A stretch of 33,710 bases of DNA, taken from assembly GCA_949298535.1 (NCBI GenBank), contig CASFXA010000144.1, forward strand, positions 1 through 33,710, given 5' to 3'. The position numbers and the translations under genes are program-made. Of this stretch, positions 23,870 through 31,340 are shown in pieces (within the stretch, counting starts at the first letter, position 1; every line of letters starts with the position of its first letter). A model generated the notes under the pieces. It had not been told where the DNA came from. It saw nothing but the letters and a program-made list of their open reading frames with translations, and searched no databases. The stretch comes from an uncultured Oscillospiraceae bacterium (GTDB lineage Bacteria; Bacillota; Clostridia; Oscillospirales; Ruminococcaceae).

Positions 23870-23898
23870 TTGAGAGGGTGACGGCAACATGGTACTAT
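23870..23898 (+). promoter_or_regulatory. Promoter of the ACT-hom-thrB-lysC operon
   Basis: TTGAGA (23870-23875), a 17-bp spacer and TACTAT (23893-23898) lie about 90 bp upstream of the first gene. Confidence 0.6.
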
Positions 23899-23990
23899 TG
23901 TATTCACAGCGATGACAACTGTCTTTGTACTGTCCTTCTGCAGCTGTCAGCAGGGCGGTGCTGTCTTGTTTTTGGAAAGGTGGATCAAGA

Positions 23991-24428
23991 ATGAATCAGC
24001 CACGGATGCTGCTGGTGGACGCCAGCGTTCTGCCCAGCGTCTTTGAAAAGGTCGTGGAGGCCAAGCGCCTGCTGGCGGTGGGCAAAGTGCGCAATCTGTC
24101 GGAGGCCGCCAAGGCCGCCGGAATTTCCCGCAGCGCTTTGTATAAGTATAAGGACTATGTGTTTATGCACAATGAGAATATTGATGAGAACGTGGTGACC
24201 ATGAACACCAATCTGGTGGATCGCCCCGGCGTTCTCTCTTCCCTGATTAATGAACTCTCCCTGTTGGGGGCCAATATCCTCACCGTCAATCAAAATATCC
24301 CGGTGGACGGCGTGGCTCCGGTGTCCATTTCCGCCCGTCTGGGCAAGGAGACCCAGGTGTCCCAGCTGGTCAGCCGTCTGGAAACCCTGGACGGTGTGGT
24401 GGAGGTTCGTATTCTCACCACCCGCTGA
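23991..24428 (+). CDS. ACT domain protein of the UPF0735/PheB group
   Basis: A 145-residue regulatory-type protein. The start ATG has AAAGGTGG upstream; a longer frame from 23925 is not family-like. Residues of about 25-55 include a helix-turn-helix-like stretch (NLSEAAKAAGISRSALYKYKD). Residues of about 70-145 form an ACT domain (VTMNTNLVDRPGVLSSLINE, then ANILTVNQNIPVDGVAPVSI), which usually binds an amino acid. B. subtilis PheB has the same layout. It lies 24 bp before hom and is first in the aspartate-family operon, so it probably senses an amino acid of that pathway. It carries no catalytic domain. Confidence 0.9.
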   Translation: MNQPRMLLVDASVLPSVFEKVVEAKRLLAVGKVRNLSEAAKAAGISRSALYKYKDYVFMHNENIDENVVTMNTNLVDRPGVLSSLINELSLLGANILTVNQNIPVDGVAPVSISARLGKETQVSQLVSRLETLDGVVEVRILTTR

Positions 24429-24452
24429 CGGAGAAAAAGGAGGATTTTGTCC

Positions 24453-25679
24453 ATGAAGATTGCGATTTTGGGCCACGGCGTCGTGGGCTCCGGAGTGGTG
24501 GAGGTGCTGACCGCCAATCGCTCCGGCATTGAGAAGAAAGCCGGCTGTCCAGTGGAGATCAAATATATTCTGGACCGCAGGGATTTCCCCGGTCTGCTTT
24601 ATTCCCATATTTTCGTCAAAGATTTTGAGGTGATCGCTGCAGACCCGGAGGTGGGCGTGGTGGTAGAGGTGATGGGAGGCGTGGAGCCAGCCTTCACCTT
24701 TGTCAGCCGCAGTTTGGCCGCCGGCAAGAGCGTAGTCACCTCCAACAAGGAGCTGGTGGCTGCCAAGGGAGCCCAGCTGCTGGAGCTGGCTGCCCGGAAC
24801 AACGTGAATTTCCTCTTTGAGGCCAGCGTCGGCGGCGGAATCCCCATTATCAAGCCGCTTCATCTCTGTCTGGGAGCCAATGAGATCACCGCTATCGCCG
24901 GGATTCTCAACGGCACCACCAATTTCATCCTCACCAAGATGATTCGGGAGAAGATGGCCTTTGAGGAGGCCCTTGCACTGGCTCAGCAGCTGGGCTATGC
25001 CGAACGGGATCCCTCCGCCGACGTGGAGGGCCACGATGCCTGCCGGAAAATTTGTATCCTGTCGGCACTTGCCTTCGGCAACCATGTTTATCCCCAGTGG
25101 GTCCACACCGAGGGTATTACCGGGATCACTCCGGACGATGTGGCCTGTGCCGCCGCCTGGGGCGGGGTGATTAAGCTCATCGGCCAGTCCCGGCTTCTGG
25201 AGAATGGCAAGTTGGCTATTCTGGTTGCTCCGGCGCTGGTGTCCCGGGACAGTCAGCTGTCTACAGTGGACGATGTTTATAACGGAATTTTGGTTCGGGG
25301 CAACGCTACCGGTGATGTGATGTTCTATGGCAAGGGAGCCGGCAAGCTGCCCACCGCCTCCGCTGTGGTGTCGGATGTGATTGACGCCATCCGGGCAGAG
25401 GGCACCATCCACACCCTTCAGTGGAAGGATGGGGACGGCAGCCGTTTGGAAGCCTTTGAAAACTGTCCTGTTTCCGCGCTGGTCCGGCTGGAGAGCAGCA
25501 ACCAGGCCACGGCCAAGTTTCATGTCCTCTTTGGGGATGCTGTTTCGGTTTCTGCGCCCAAGGGGCAGGTGGCGTTTATCACTCCCCGCACCACTGAGGG
25601 GGAGCTGAGCCGGAAGCTGGATGCCCTGCGGGAGAACGATGTAAAAGTTCTGGGCATGGTTCGCGTGCTGGAGGAATGA
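24453..25679 (+). CDS. hom: Homoserine dehydrogenase
   Basis: A 408-residue NAD(P)-dependent enzyme that reduces aspartate semialdehyde to homoserine, the entry to threonine and methionine. The Rossmann glycine motif GHGVVGSG is at residues 7-14. VVVEVMGGVEPA and SVVTSNKELVA follow, then the catalytic-domain motifs EASVGGGIPIIKPL, GILNGTTNFIL and DPSADVEGHDACRKI with the conserved acid and lysine. The C-terminal 60-70 residues form an ACT domain (ALVRLESSNQATAKF) that usually gives threonine feedback control. The ATG at 24453 has AAAGGAGG nine bases upstream. It is the second gene of the operon, with thrB 143 bp downstream. Confidence 0.96.
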   Translation: MKIAILGHGVVGSGVVEVLTANRSGIEKKAGCPVEIKYILDRRDFPGLLYSHIFVKDFEVIAADPEVGVVVEVMGGVEPAFTFVSRSLAAGKSVVTSNKELVAAKGAQLLELAARNNVNFLFEASVGGGIPIIKPLHLCLGANEITAIAGILNGTTNFILTKMIREKMAFEEALALAQQLGYAERDPSADVEGHDACRKICILSALAFGNHVYPQWVHTEGITGITPDDVACAAAWGGVIKLIGQSRLLENGKLAILVAPALVSRDSQLSTVDDVYNGILVRGNATGDVMFYGKGAGKLPTASAVVSDVIDAIRAEGTIHTLQWKDGDGSRLEAFENCPVSALVRLESSNQATAKFHVLFGDAVSVSAPKGQVAFITPRTTEGELSRKLDALRENDVKVLGMVRVLEE

Positions 25680-25822
25680 GAGTAGTCCCCCGGAAGCGGC
25701 GGCTGTACCCCGTGGTGCCCATATTTTGGGGCCTGGAAACCGGAAAGGGAAGATTTCCCGGGAGCTTTTCCCCGCTTTGACAGGGGATCGCTTCAATTCC
25801 TGGAACAAGGAGAAGATTTGCG

Positions 25823-26719
25823 ATGATACAAATAAAAGTCCCCGCCACCAGCGCCAATATTGGCTCTGGTTTTGACTCATTGGGTCTGGCGGTGCAGATG
25901 TATAATACCGTGGAGATGGAGCTGTGGGACGGGGTGTTGGTAGAGGCGCTGGACAGCGCACCCATCCCCACCGATGAGCATAATCTGATATATAAGACCG
26001 CCAAGTATCTGTTTGATCTGTGTGGGAAGCCTTTGCCGGGCTTGCATATCCGCCAGGAAAACGTCATCCCAATGGCCAGAGGTCTGGGTTCCAGTTCCGC
26101 CTGTATTGTGGCGGGGCTGACGGGGGCCAATCTTCTCATGGGGGAGCCCCTGAGCCGGGAGGACATCATCAATATGGCTGCCACCATGGAGGGGCATCCG
26201 GACAATTCCACTCCTGCTATTTTGGGAGGGCAGGTCACCGCTGCCATTGAAAACGGCAAGGTGTTCTATTGCCGCCAGGAACTGAAGGATGACCTGCGCT
26301 TTGCCGCCATCATTCCGGACAGTGAGCTGAAAACCAGCCTGGCGCGGGCGGCGCTGCCCAAGGAGGTCACCCACAAAGAAGCGGTCTTTAACCTTTCCCG
26401 CTCCGCTTTGATGGCGGTGAGCCTGGCCACCGGCAAGTATGAAAATCTGCGGGTGGCCTCTCAGGATCGCCTCCATCAGCCCTACCGCCTTTCCCTGATC
26501 CCGGGGGCGTCCCAGGTGATGGATTGCGCGCTGGAGTTTGGAGCGTTATGCGTGTACATCAGCGGAGCCGGTTCCACCTTGATGGCTCTGGTACCTGCCG
26601 AAAAGGATAGCTTTTTCCGTCATCTGCGGTGCTATCTGGATACGGCGGGGCTGGCAGCCTGGCGGTTGGAACTGCTGGAGCCGGATAACACCGGCACCGT
26701 CGTGGAGGTCCGGCCCTGA
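25823..26719 (+). CDS. thrB: Homoserine kinase
   Basis: A 298-residue GHMP-family kinase that phosphorylates homoserine for threonine synthase. The N-terminal VPATSANIGSGFDSLGLAV and the ATP-binding PMARGLGSSSACIVAG (about 83-98) are classic for ThrB. The third GHMP motif is YISGAGSTLMAL near the C-terminus, and EGHPDNSTPAILGG marks the substrate loop. AAGGAGAAG lies upstream of the ATG. The 143-bp gap after hom carries a small GGGAAGATTTCCC hairpin but no clear terminator, so it should be in the same transcript. thrC is not in the window. Confidence 0.96.
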   Translation: MIQIKVPATSANIGSGFDSLGLAVQMYNTVEMELWDGVLVEALDSAPIPTDEHNLIYKTAKYLFDLCGKPLPGLHIRQENVIPMARGLGSSSACIVAGLTGANLLMGEPLSREDIINMAATMEGHPDNSTPAILGGQVTAAIENGKVFYCRQELKDDLRFAAIIPDSELKTSLARAALPKEVTHKEAVFNLSRSALMAVSLATGKYENLRVASQDRLHQPYRLSLIPGASQVMDCALEFGALCVYISGAGSTLMALVPAEKDSFFRHLRCYLDTAGLAAWRLELLEPDNTGTVVEVRP

Positions 26720-26796
26720 CCGCCTCTTCCGCTTTACCTGCAGCCGCCGCGGCCCCGGCGGTTTGACATTCTCAACAGAACATTGGAGGGAACAAG

Positions 26797-28002
26797 ATGA
26801 GCCTGATCGTGCAGAAGTTCGGCGGCACTTCGGTGGCCAATGCCGAACGGATCATGAATGTTGCAAACATCGTCACCGAAACCTACGCCAAGGGCAACAA
26901 TGTGGTGGTGGTGGTCTCCGCCCAGGGAGACACCACCGACGACCTCATTGAAAAAGCCAAGGAAATCAACGAAAAGCCGTCCAAGCGGGAGATGGACGTC
27001 CTTCTGTCCACTGGAGAACAGATCTCCATCGCCCTGCTGGCTATGGCCATTGAGAAGCTGGGGTACCCTGTCAAATCCCTTACCGGCTGGCAGGCAGGCT
27101 TTGTCACCGATTCCACCCACGGCAGCAGCCGTATCCGCCGCATCGACAAGGAGCGGCTGCGCAATGAGCTGGACAAAGGGAACATCATCATTGTGGCAGG
27201 CTTCCAGGGCATCAACCGCTATGACGACATCACCACTCTGGGCCGGGGCGGCTCGGATACCAGCGCGGTGGCCCTGGCGGCGGTACTTCACGCCGATCTC
27301 TGTCAGATTTATACCGATGTGGACGGGGTCTATACATCGGATCCCCGGATCGTCCCCAACGCCCGGAAGCTGGACGTTATCTCCTTTGATGAGATGCTGG
27401 AGCTGTCCAGTCTGGGAGCCCAGGTACTCCACACCCGCAGCGTGGAGATGGCGAAAAAGTATAATGTGAATCTTGAGGTGCTTTCCAGCCTGACACGGAA
27501 GCCCGGAACGGTAATCAAGGAGGTCGTTGACGTGGAAAAGATGCTCATCAAAGGAGTTGCCAAAGATAATAATGTGGCGCGCCTGTCCATTATCGGCGTG
27601 CAGGATGTTCCCGGTATCGCTTTTAAGATTTTCTCCTCCCTGGCGGCGAAAAAGATCAATGTGGATATTATTCTTCAGTCGATAGGCCGCAACAACACCA
27701 AGGACATCGCCTTCACCGTGGCGGCAGATCAGATGGAGGAAGCGCTGGAGGTGCTGGACGATCTGAAAAAGGTGATGAACGCCAAGGAGATCGTCTATGA
27801 CGACAACATTTCCAAGGTGTCCATTGTAGGCGCCGGTATGGCAACCAACCCAGGCGTGGCCGCCAAGATGTTTGAGGCTCTGGCGGATGCGGGCATCAAC
27901 ATTCAGATGATCTCCACCAGCGAGATCAAGATTTCGGTGCTCATCAACAAGGACGACTGCAAACGTGCTGTCAACGCCATCCACGACGCTTTTATTGTGT
28001 GA
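26797..28002 (+). CDS. lysC: Aspartate kinase (aspartokinase)
   Basis: A 401-residue enzyme for the first step of the aspartate pathway: phosphorylation of aspartate to beta-aspartyl phosphate, feeding lysine, threonine and methionine. KFGGTSV begins at residue 7. The kinase core continues with VVVVSAQGDTTDDL, LLSTGEQIS, TTLGRGGSDTSAVALAA and the YTDVDGVYTSDPR motif. Two tandem ACT domains follow (about 265-335 and 345-401), seen from LSIIGVQDVPGIAFKIF and VSIVGAGMATNPGVAAKMF, as in lysine- or threonine-inhibited monofunctional aspartokinases. GGAGGG precedes the ATG. It closes the ACT-hom-thrB operon; the hairpin array begins 33 bp later. Confidence 0.97.
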   Translation: MSLIVQKFGGTSVANAERIMNVANIVTETYAKGNNVVVVVSAQGDTTDDLIEKAKEINEKPSKREMDVLLSTGEQISIALLAMAIEKLGYPVKSLTGWQAGFVTDSTHGSSRIRRIDKERLRNELDKGNIIIVAGFQGINRYDDITTLGRGGSDTSAVALAAVLHADLCQIYTDVDGVYTSDPRIVPNARKLDVISFDEMLELSSLGAQVLHTRSVEMAKKYNVNLEVLSSLTRKPGTVIKEVVDVEKMLIKGVAKDNNVARLSIIGVQDVPGIAFKIFSSLAAKKINVDIILQSIGRNNTKDIAFTVAADQMEEALEVLDDLKKVMNAKEIVYDDNISKVSIVGAGMATNPGVAAKMFEALADAGINIQMISTSEIKISVLINKDDCKRAVNAIHDAFIV

Positions 28003-28034
28003 GAGAAAAGCGCGTCAAAGGGTTCCAGATCAAG

Positions 28035-28217
28035 TCAGCCCCCATCCCAAAAGATGGGGGCTGAGCGTGTCGAAAAAATTCGACACGCTTCCAGGGGGTA
28101 TCCCATACCCCCTGGATACGCCGCAGGTTCCTGACGAAACCAGCGGCGATACCCCCGGTTTCGCGCCCCTGTGGGCGCGGGTCGTGGGATAAAAATCAGG
28201 CGCATGTCCTGATTTTT
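28035..28217. repeat. Array of six consecutive perfect or near-perfect hairpins
   Basis: Six stem-loops follow with little spacing: 28035-28046/28053-28064 (12 bp); 28065-28074/28079-28088 (10 bp); 28091-28101/28105-28115 (11 bp); 28119-28129/28138-28148 (11 positions, A/A mismatch); 28162-28168/28173-28179 (7 bp); 28191-28200/28208-28217 (10 bp, T-run). No coding frame fits. The first hairpin recurs exactly at 28267-28292. This looks like a mobile or dispersed intergenic repeat (MITE- or REP-like) or a complex RNA; which one cannot be told from one copy. Confidence 0.75.
28191..28217 (+). terminator. Intrinsic terminator at the end of the hairpin array
   Basis: A 10-bp stem (AAAAATCAGG with CCTGATTTTT) around a 7-base loop ends in five T. 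It would end transcripts coming from lysC, and by symmetry those from the other side. Confidence 0.7.
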
Positions 28218-28266
28218 ATGATTGTGAATGTTGTTTTCCTTTTGAAAGCGGTTTTTTGACAGCCTG

Positions 28267-28292
28267 AGCCCCCATCCCAAAAGATGGGGGCT
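28267..28292. repeat. Second copy of the 26-nt palindromic repeat
   Basis: This 26-nt sequence, a 10-bp stem around a CCAAAA loop, is identical to 28037-28062. The two copies are 230 bp apart and bracket the array. A perfect 14-bp palindrome (28296-28309) follows at once. Confidence 0.85.
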
Positions 28293-28586
28293 TTGTCCTG
28301 CCGGCAGGAGGTCTGGAAGAAAGGAAATTTCTCTCCTTGCAGCAAGGGAAGAACGGTGCAATCCACAGCGGAAGGGAAAATGGCCGTTCCCATTGCCTCG
28401 GAAAGGTATCCGTCCAAGACAGCCGCTGGAAGTTTTTCAGTCCGGTCCCTCTGCCGGAACCTGCCAAAAGGATGGCCCCCCTTGGCCGCTTTTTCACAGG
28501 GAAAAAACTGTGTCCCGGGAAAGGCCGCAGGGGCCCTTTCGCCGCAAGCTCTGCAAGGCTTTCCCTCGGGGAAGCGAGGCGGCCAA
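28293..28586. other. Intergenic stretch, small hairpins but no recognised gene
   Basis: Several short stems occur (CCTTG/CAAGG near 28337, CACAG/CTGTG near 28495-28512, CCTCG/CGAGG near 28563-28578). Open frames on both strands here have repetitive, Pro/Arg-rich composition and no ribosome sites, and are not called. It may be part of the same repeat element. Confidence 0.4.
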
Positions 28587-28615
28587 TTGACACCGCTTCC
28601 GCTTTTTGCTAAAAT
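28587..28615 (+). promoter_or_regulatory. Promoter of the methyltransferase-FmdE-ABC-larE operon
   Basis: A perfect TTGACA (28587-28592), a 17-bp spacer and TAAAAT (28610-28615) lie about 200 bp upstream of the first gene, leaving a long leader. Confidence 0.85.
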
Positions 28616-28617
28616 AG

Positions 28618-28712
28618 AACCAGAACCGCTGGCACAAGTCAGCGATGCCGGCAGGAAGCTGGTTTTCCCCCGCGCTACCGCCCCGGAGGCGGCATAGGAG
28701 AAAGAATAACAG
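28618..28712 (+). ncRNA. Structured 5' leader, candidate riboswitch of unassigned class
   Basis: This lies between a strong promoter and an intrinsic terminator, 100 bases before the first start codon. Stems seen are 28618-28623 with 28659-28664, enclosing 28627-28631 with 28640-28644; then 28663-28668 with 28697-28702, enclosing 28678-28682 with 28688-28692 across an asymmetric internal loop; and 28708-28712 with 28722-28726. The ~95-nt size and attached terminator fit a riboswitch that attenuates transcription. Conserved cores I know by heart (TPP, FMN, SAM-I, fluoride, guanidine-I, the cobalamin B12 box) are not visible. Moco-type, NiCo-type, other metal-cofactor classes or a new class remain possible given the genes controlled. 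Confidence 0.5.
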
Positions 28713-28725
28713 TGCAGAAGGCTGT

Positions 28726-28770
28726 TTTGCCTGTCCTCAAGGGACGGGTAAACCGGTCTTTTCTTTTTTG
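28726..28770 (+). terminator. Leader terminator (attenuator) ahead of the metal-uptake operon
   Basis: An 11-bp stem with two wobbles (28726-28736 with 28742-28752) is followed at 28757-28770 by TCTTTTCTTTTTTG. A competing AGGC/GCCT pairing (28719-28722 with 28729-28732) would break its 5' arm and could act as antiterminator. The operon starts at 28813. Confidence 0.75.
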
Positions 28771-28812
28771 CTTTGTTTTATGGCAGGGGAAAGAAATGAA
28801 GGAGGAAAGCCT

Positions 28813-29631
28813 GTGCTTTTGGAACAGATTGAGGCGGCCTGGACCGGCAGCCAAACCAATGATACAGCCATGACCGCCTGGTGGGACGGAAGGGCGGCCA
28901 GCTTTGCGGAAAGTTCCCGTCAGCTGCCCCGGCGGGAAAACAGCTTCACCCTGCGGCTGATGGAGGATCATGGAATGATCCAGACCGGAGGAACCGCCCT
29001 GGATGTAGGCTGCGGAGCGGGAAAATACACCTTTTTGCTGGCAAAGCGGGGAATGAAGGCCCATGGTACCGATATTTCCCCGGAGATGATCCGGTATGCC
29101 CGGCGGCGGGAAGAGGAGGAAGGAAGTACCGCCACCTTTTCCGCCGACAACTGGCGGCAGGTGGATCTGGCCGGCAAAGACTGGGAGGGAGCCTTTGACC
29201 TGGTGCTGGCCAACACCACGCCGGCCATCTGCTCTGCTGAAACCTTCCGCAAGCTGTCCAGCGCCAGCCGGAACTGGTGCCTTCTGACCAAGCCCACCCG
29301 CCGGACCAATTCGGTGCTGGACCCTCTGCGGCAGCTGATCGGGGTGGATACCGACCTTGCCCGCCCTGATGAGGAGCTGGCCTATGGTTTGAGCCTGCTG
29401 TGGCTGGAGGGATATTGCCCCCGACTGGATTATGAGGTGCAGCATTGGGACCATGTGCTGCCTCTGGAAGAAGCGATTTCCTTTTACACCTGCCGCATGG
29501 CTACCTTTGGGCAGCTGGACAGGGAGAAGGAGCGGCAGATTGCCGGATATCTGGGGAGTATTGCCAGGGATGGCATGGTGGAGGAAGAAACCGACACGAC
29601 CGTTACCGCCTTGTACTGGCAAGTGAAATGA
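28813..29631 (+). CDS. Class I SAM-dependent methyltransferase
   Basis: A 272-residue methyltransferase. Motif I is ALDVGCGAGKYTFLLA (about 62-77), followed by GTDISPEMIRYARRR, which binds the SAM ribose. FDLVLANTTPAI matches motif IV. The C-terminal 120 residues hold the substrate-specific part, including WLEGYCPRLDYEVQHWDHVLPLEEAI. The start is a GTG at 28813 with AAGGAGG seven bases upstream; the upstream frame runs through the leader RNA and is rejected. It is the first gene of the operon and lies 20 bp from the FmdE-family gene. Methyltransferases of this kind recur beside FmdE and FecCD-type transporters in clostridia, to my recollection; the substrate is unknown. Confidence 0.9.
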   Translation: MLLEQIEAAWTGSQTNDTAMTAWWDGRAASFAESSRQLPRRENSFTLRLMEDHGMIQTGGTALDVGCGAGKYTFLLAKRGMKAHGTDISPEMIRYARRREEEEGSTATFSADNWRQVDLAGKDWEGAFDLVLANTTPAICSAETFRKLSSASRNWCLLTKPTRRTNSVLDPLRQLIGVDTDLARPDEELAYGLSLLWLEGYCPRLDYEVQHWDHVLPLEEAISFYTCRMATFGQLDREKERQIAGYLGSIARDGMVEEETDTTVTALYWQVK

Positions 29632-29651
29632 CAAAATGGGAGAGTTGACAG

Positions 29652-30176
29652 ATGAACAGAGAACTTTGGGATAAAGCGGTGGCCTTCCATGGCCATCAGT
29701 GCCCGGGACTGGCCATCGGCGTTCGGGCAGCCATGATTGTGCTGGAGGAGTTTGCTGCCGGACGGGCGGAGGATGAGGAGCTGGTTTGTGTCACCGAAAA
29801 CGACGCCTGCGGTGTGGATGGCATCCAGGCCCTTCTCAGCTGTACCATGGGGAAAGGAAATCTGATTCTGCGCCCCACCGGCAAGCAGGCCTTCAGCTTT
29901 TTTGAGCGAAAAAGCGGGCGCAGCCTTCGCCTTTACCTCAAGCCTCTGCCGGAAGAGATGACCCGGGAGGAAAAGATCCGCTATATTCTGGAGGCTCCGG
30001 CGGAGGAGGTGTTCGCCTTTGGAAAACCTTCCTTCCCCCTGCCCCAGCGGGCCAGAATGTTTTCCACTGTGGTGTGTGAAAAATGCGGCGAGGGGGCGCC
30101 GGAGCACAAGATCCGCCTCCAGGATGGGAAAAAGGTCTGCCTGGATTGCTTTAAAGATTACAGCCGGGGCTGGTAA
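29652..30176 (+). CDS. FmdE family protein with C-terminal zinc finger
   Basis: A 174-residue protein of the family named after subunit E of molybdenum formylmethanofuran dehydrogenase. The hallmark FHGHQCPG is at residues 12-19, followed by LAIGVRAA and VTENDACGVDGIQ. These His and Cys residues probably bind a metal. The C-terminus is a zinc-ribbon-like unit with CEKC (142-145) and CLDC (163-166). This organism-type is not methanogenic, so the protein is not an Fmd subunit. FmdE homologues in bacteria accompany metal transporters and molybdenum or tungsten enzymes, which suggests a metal-delivery or sensing role (inference). Its stop is 11 bp from the next gene. Confidence 0.93.
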   Translation: MNRELWDKAVAFHGHQCPGLAIGVRAAMIVLEEFAAGRAEDEELVCVTENDACGVDGIQALLSCTMGKGNLILRPTGKQAFSFFERKSGRSLRLYLKPLPEEMTREEKIRYILEAPAEEVFAFGKPSFPLPQRARMFSTVVCEKCGEGAPEHKIRLQDGKKVCLDCFKDYSRGW

Positions 30177-30187
30177 GGAGAGAAAGC

Positions 30188-31330
30188 GTGAAAAAATTTT
30201 CCAGAACCATTTCGCTCATTGCAGCGGTCATGCTGACCCTCTCCGGCTGCGGACAGACTTCGGCTCCGGCCACATCTTCCGCTGTCTCTGCCCCCAGTGG
30301 GGAAGTCGCCACGGCAGGGCAGCAAGCCACCCGCACTGTCACCGACCTGATGGGCCGCCAGGTGGAGCTTCCCCAGGAGATCAACTCGGTTATCTGCACC
30401 GGCTCCGGTGCTTTGCGGCTGGTCTGCTACGCCCAGGGAGCCGATCTGGTCACCGGCGTGGAGGACACTGACAAGAAGCGGCAGATTGCCCGACCGTATA
30501 ACTATGTCTATTCCCCTCAGTTTCAGGACCTGCCCAGCATCGGCAAGGGGGGCGGAAGAGGCTATACCGCCTATGAGGAGGAGATCATTTCCCTTCAACC
30601 GGATGTGATCCTCACCGCCTACACCAGCGACGCGCTGGAAGAGCTGGCGGCAAAAACAGGGATTCCGGTGGTATCCATCGGCTACCAAAGCAATCTCTTT
30701 GACCCCTCCGTATCCCAGGCCCTCACCCTGGTGGGCCAGGTGCTGGGACGGGAGGAGCGGTGCGCCCAGCTGGTGGAGGCTATGGAGGAGATCAGGCAGG
30801 ACCTGGCGGAACGGACCAAGGACATTCCCCAGGAGGAAAAGCCTTCCGCCTATGCCGGAGCTGTCACCTATTCCGGCGGCCATGGCTTCGGAGGAACCTA
30901 CAGCAATTTTGGCCCCTTTACCGCCATCGGAGCGGTGAACGTGGCGGACGGAATCCGTCAGGAGGGGGGCTTTGAGGTGGACCTGGAGCAGGTCCTGGCG
31001 TGGGACCCGGACGTAATCTTTCTGGACCCGGCCAATATGTCTTTGGTCAGTGATGAATACGCCAAAAATCCCGTCTATTTTCAGTCTCTCCGGGCGGTGC
31101 GGGAGGGGAAAGTTTACGCTCTGCCCTGCTTCAACCAGTACGCCACCAATATTGAAATCGCCATTGCCGACGCTTATTATGCCGGAAAGGTGCTGTTCCC
31201 GGAGCAGTTTGCCGATGTGGATATGGACCAGAAGGCGGATGAACTGCTGGAACTGTTTTTAGGCACAGCTTTTTACAGCGAGATGAAGGAGGCGGGTCTG
31301 TCCTTTGAACCCATCACCATTGGCCCATAA
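30188..31330 (+). CDS. ABC transporter substrate-binding lipoprotein (iron-complex/cobalamin type)
   Basis: A 380-residue lipoprotein. The signal peptide ends in the lipobox LTLSGC with Cys21, followed by a Ser/Thr/Ala-rich linker. The helical-backbone binding fold (FecB/BtuF class) begins with TVTDLMGRQVELP and has the conserved ISLQPDVILTA and VLAWDPDVIFLDP. A glycine-rich loop KGGGRGYTAY and GGHGFGGTYSNFGPF near the inter-lobe cleft may bind the ligand. The start is GTG with AAGGAGAG before it. It captures a metal, metal complex or corrinoid outside the membrane and passes it to the FecCD-type permease that follows. Neighbours FmdE and LarE argue for a metal ion or its complex. Confidence 0.93.
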   Translation: MKKFSRTISLIAAVMLTLSGCGQTSAPATSSAVSAPSGEVATAGQQATRTVTDLMGRQVELPQEINSVICTGSGALRLVCYAQGADLVTGVEDTDKKRQIARPYNYVYSPQFQDLPSIGKGGGRGYTAYEEEIISLQPDVILTAYTSDALEELAAKTGIPVVSIGYQSNLFDPSVSQALTLVGQVLGREERCAQLVEAMEEIRQDLAERTKDIPQEEKPSAYAGAVTYSGGHGFGGTYSNFGPFTAIGAVNVADGIRQEGGFEVDLEQVLAWDPDVIFLDPANMSLVSDEYAKNPVYFQSLRAVREGKVYALPCFNQYATNIEIAIADAYYAGKVLFPEQFADVDMDQKADELLELFLGTAFYSEMKEAGLSFEPITIGP

Positions 31331-31340
31331 TCCTTCCCCC

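Noticed and set aside
23812-23994. Small plus-strand frame upstream of the ACT gene
   Set aside because: It overlaps the operon promoter and leader, has no ribosome site and shows Cys/Trp-rich random composition.
23985-25961. 658-codon minus-strand frame across the ACT and hom genes
   Set aside because: Antisense to two clearly identified genes; no motif or ribosome site.
28035-28292. CRISPR array
   Set aside because: Only one sequence is repeated, twice and 230 bp apart. The units are different hairpins without regular spacers, and there are no cas genes.
28216-28593. Minus-strand frame of 125 codons in the repeat-rich gap
   Set aside because: Pro/Arg/Ser-rich composition, reads through the palindromic repeats, and has no start signal; typical spurious frame of an intergenic repeat.
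28618-28752. Cobalamin riboswitch
   Set aside because: Considered because of the BtuFCD-like importer, but no B12-box-like sequence or the usual long core is visible; left as an unassigned leader.
28645-28812. N-terminal extension of the methyltransferase into the leader
   Set aside because: The extension runs through the leader RNA and terminator and gives basic, low-complexity protein. The GTG at 28813 has an ideal AAGGAGG.
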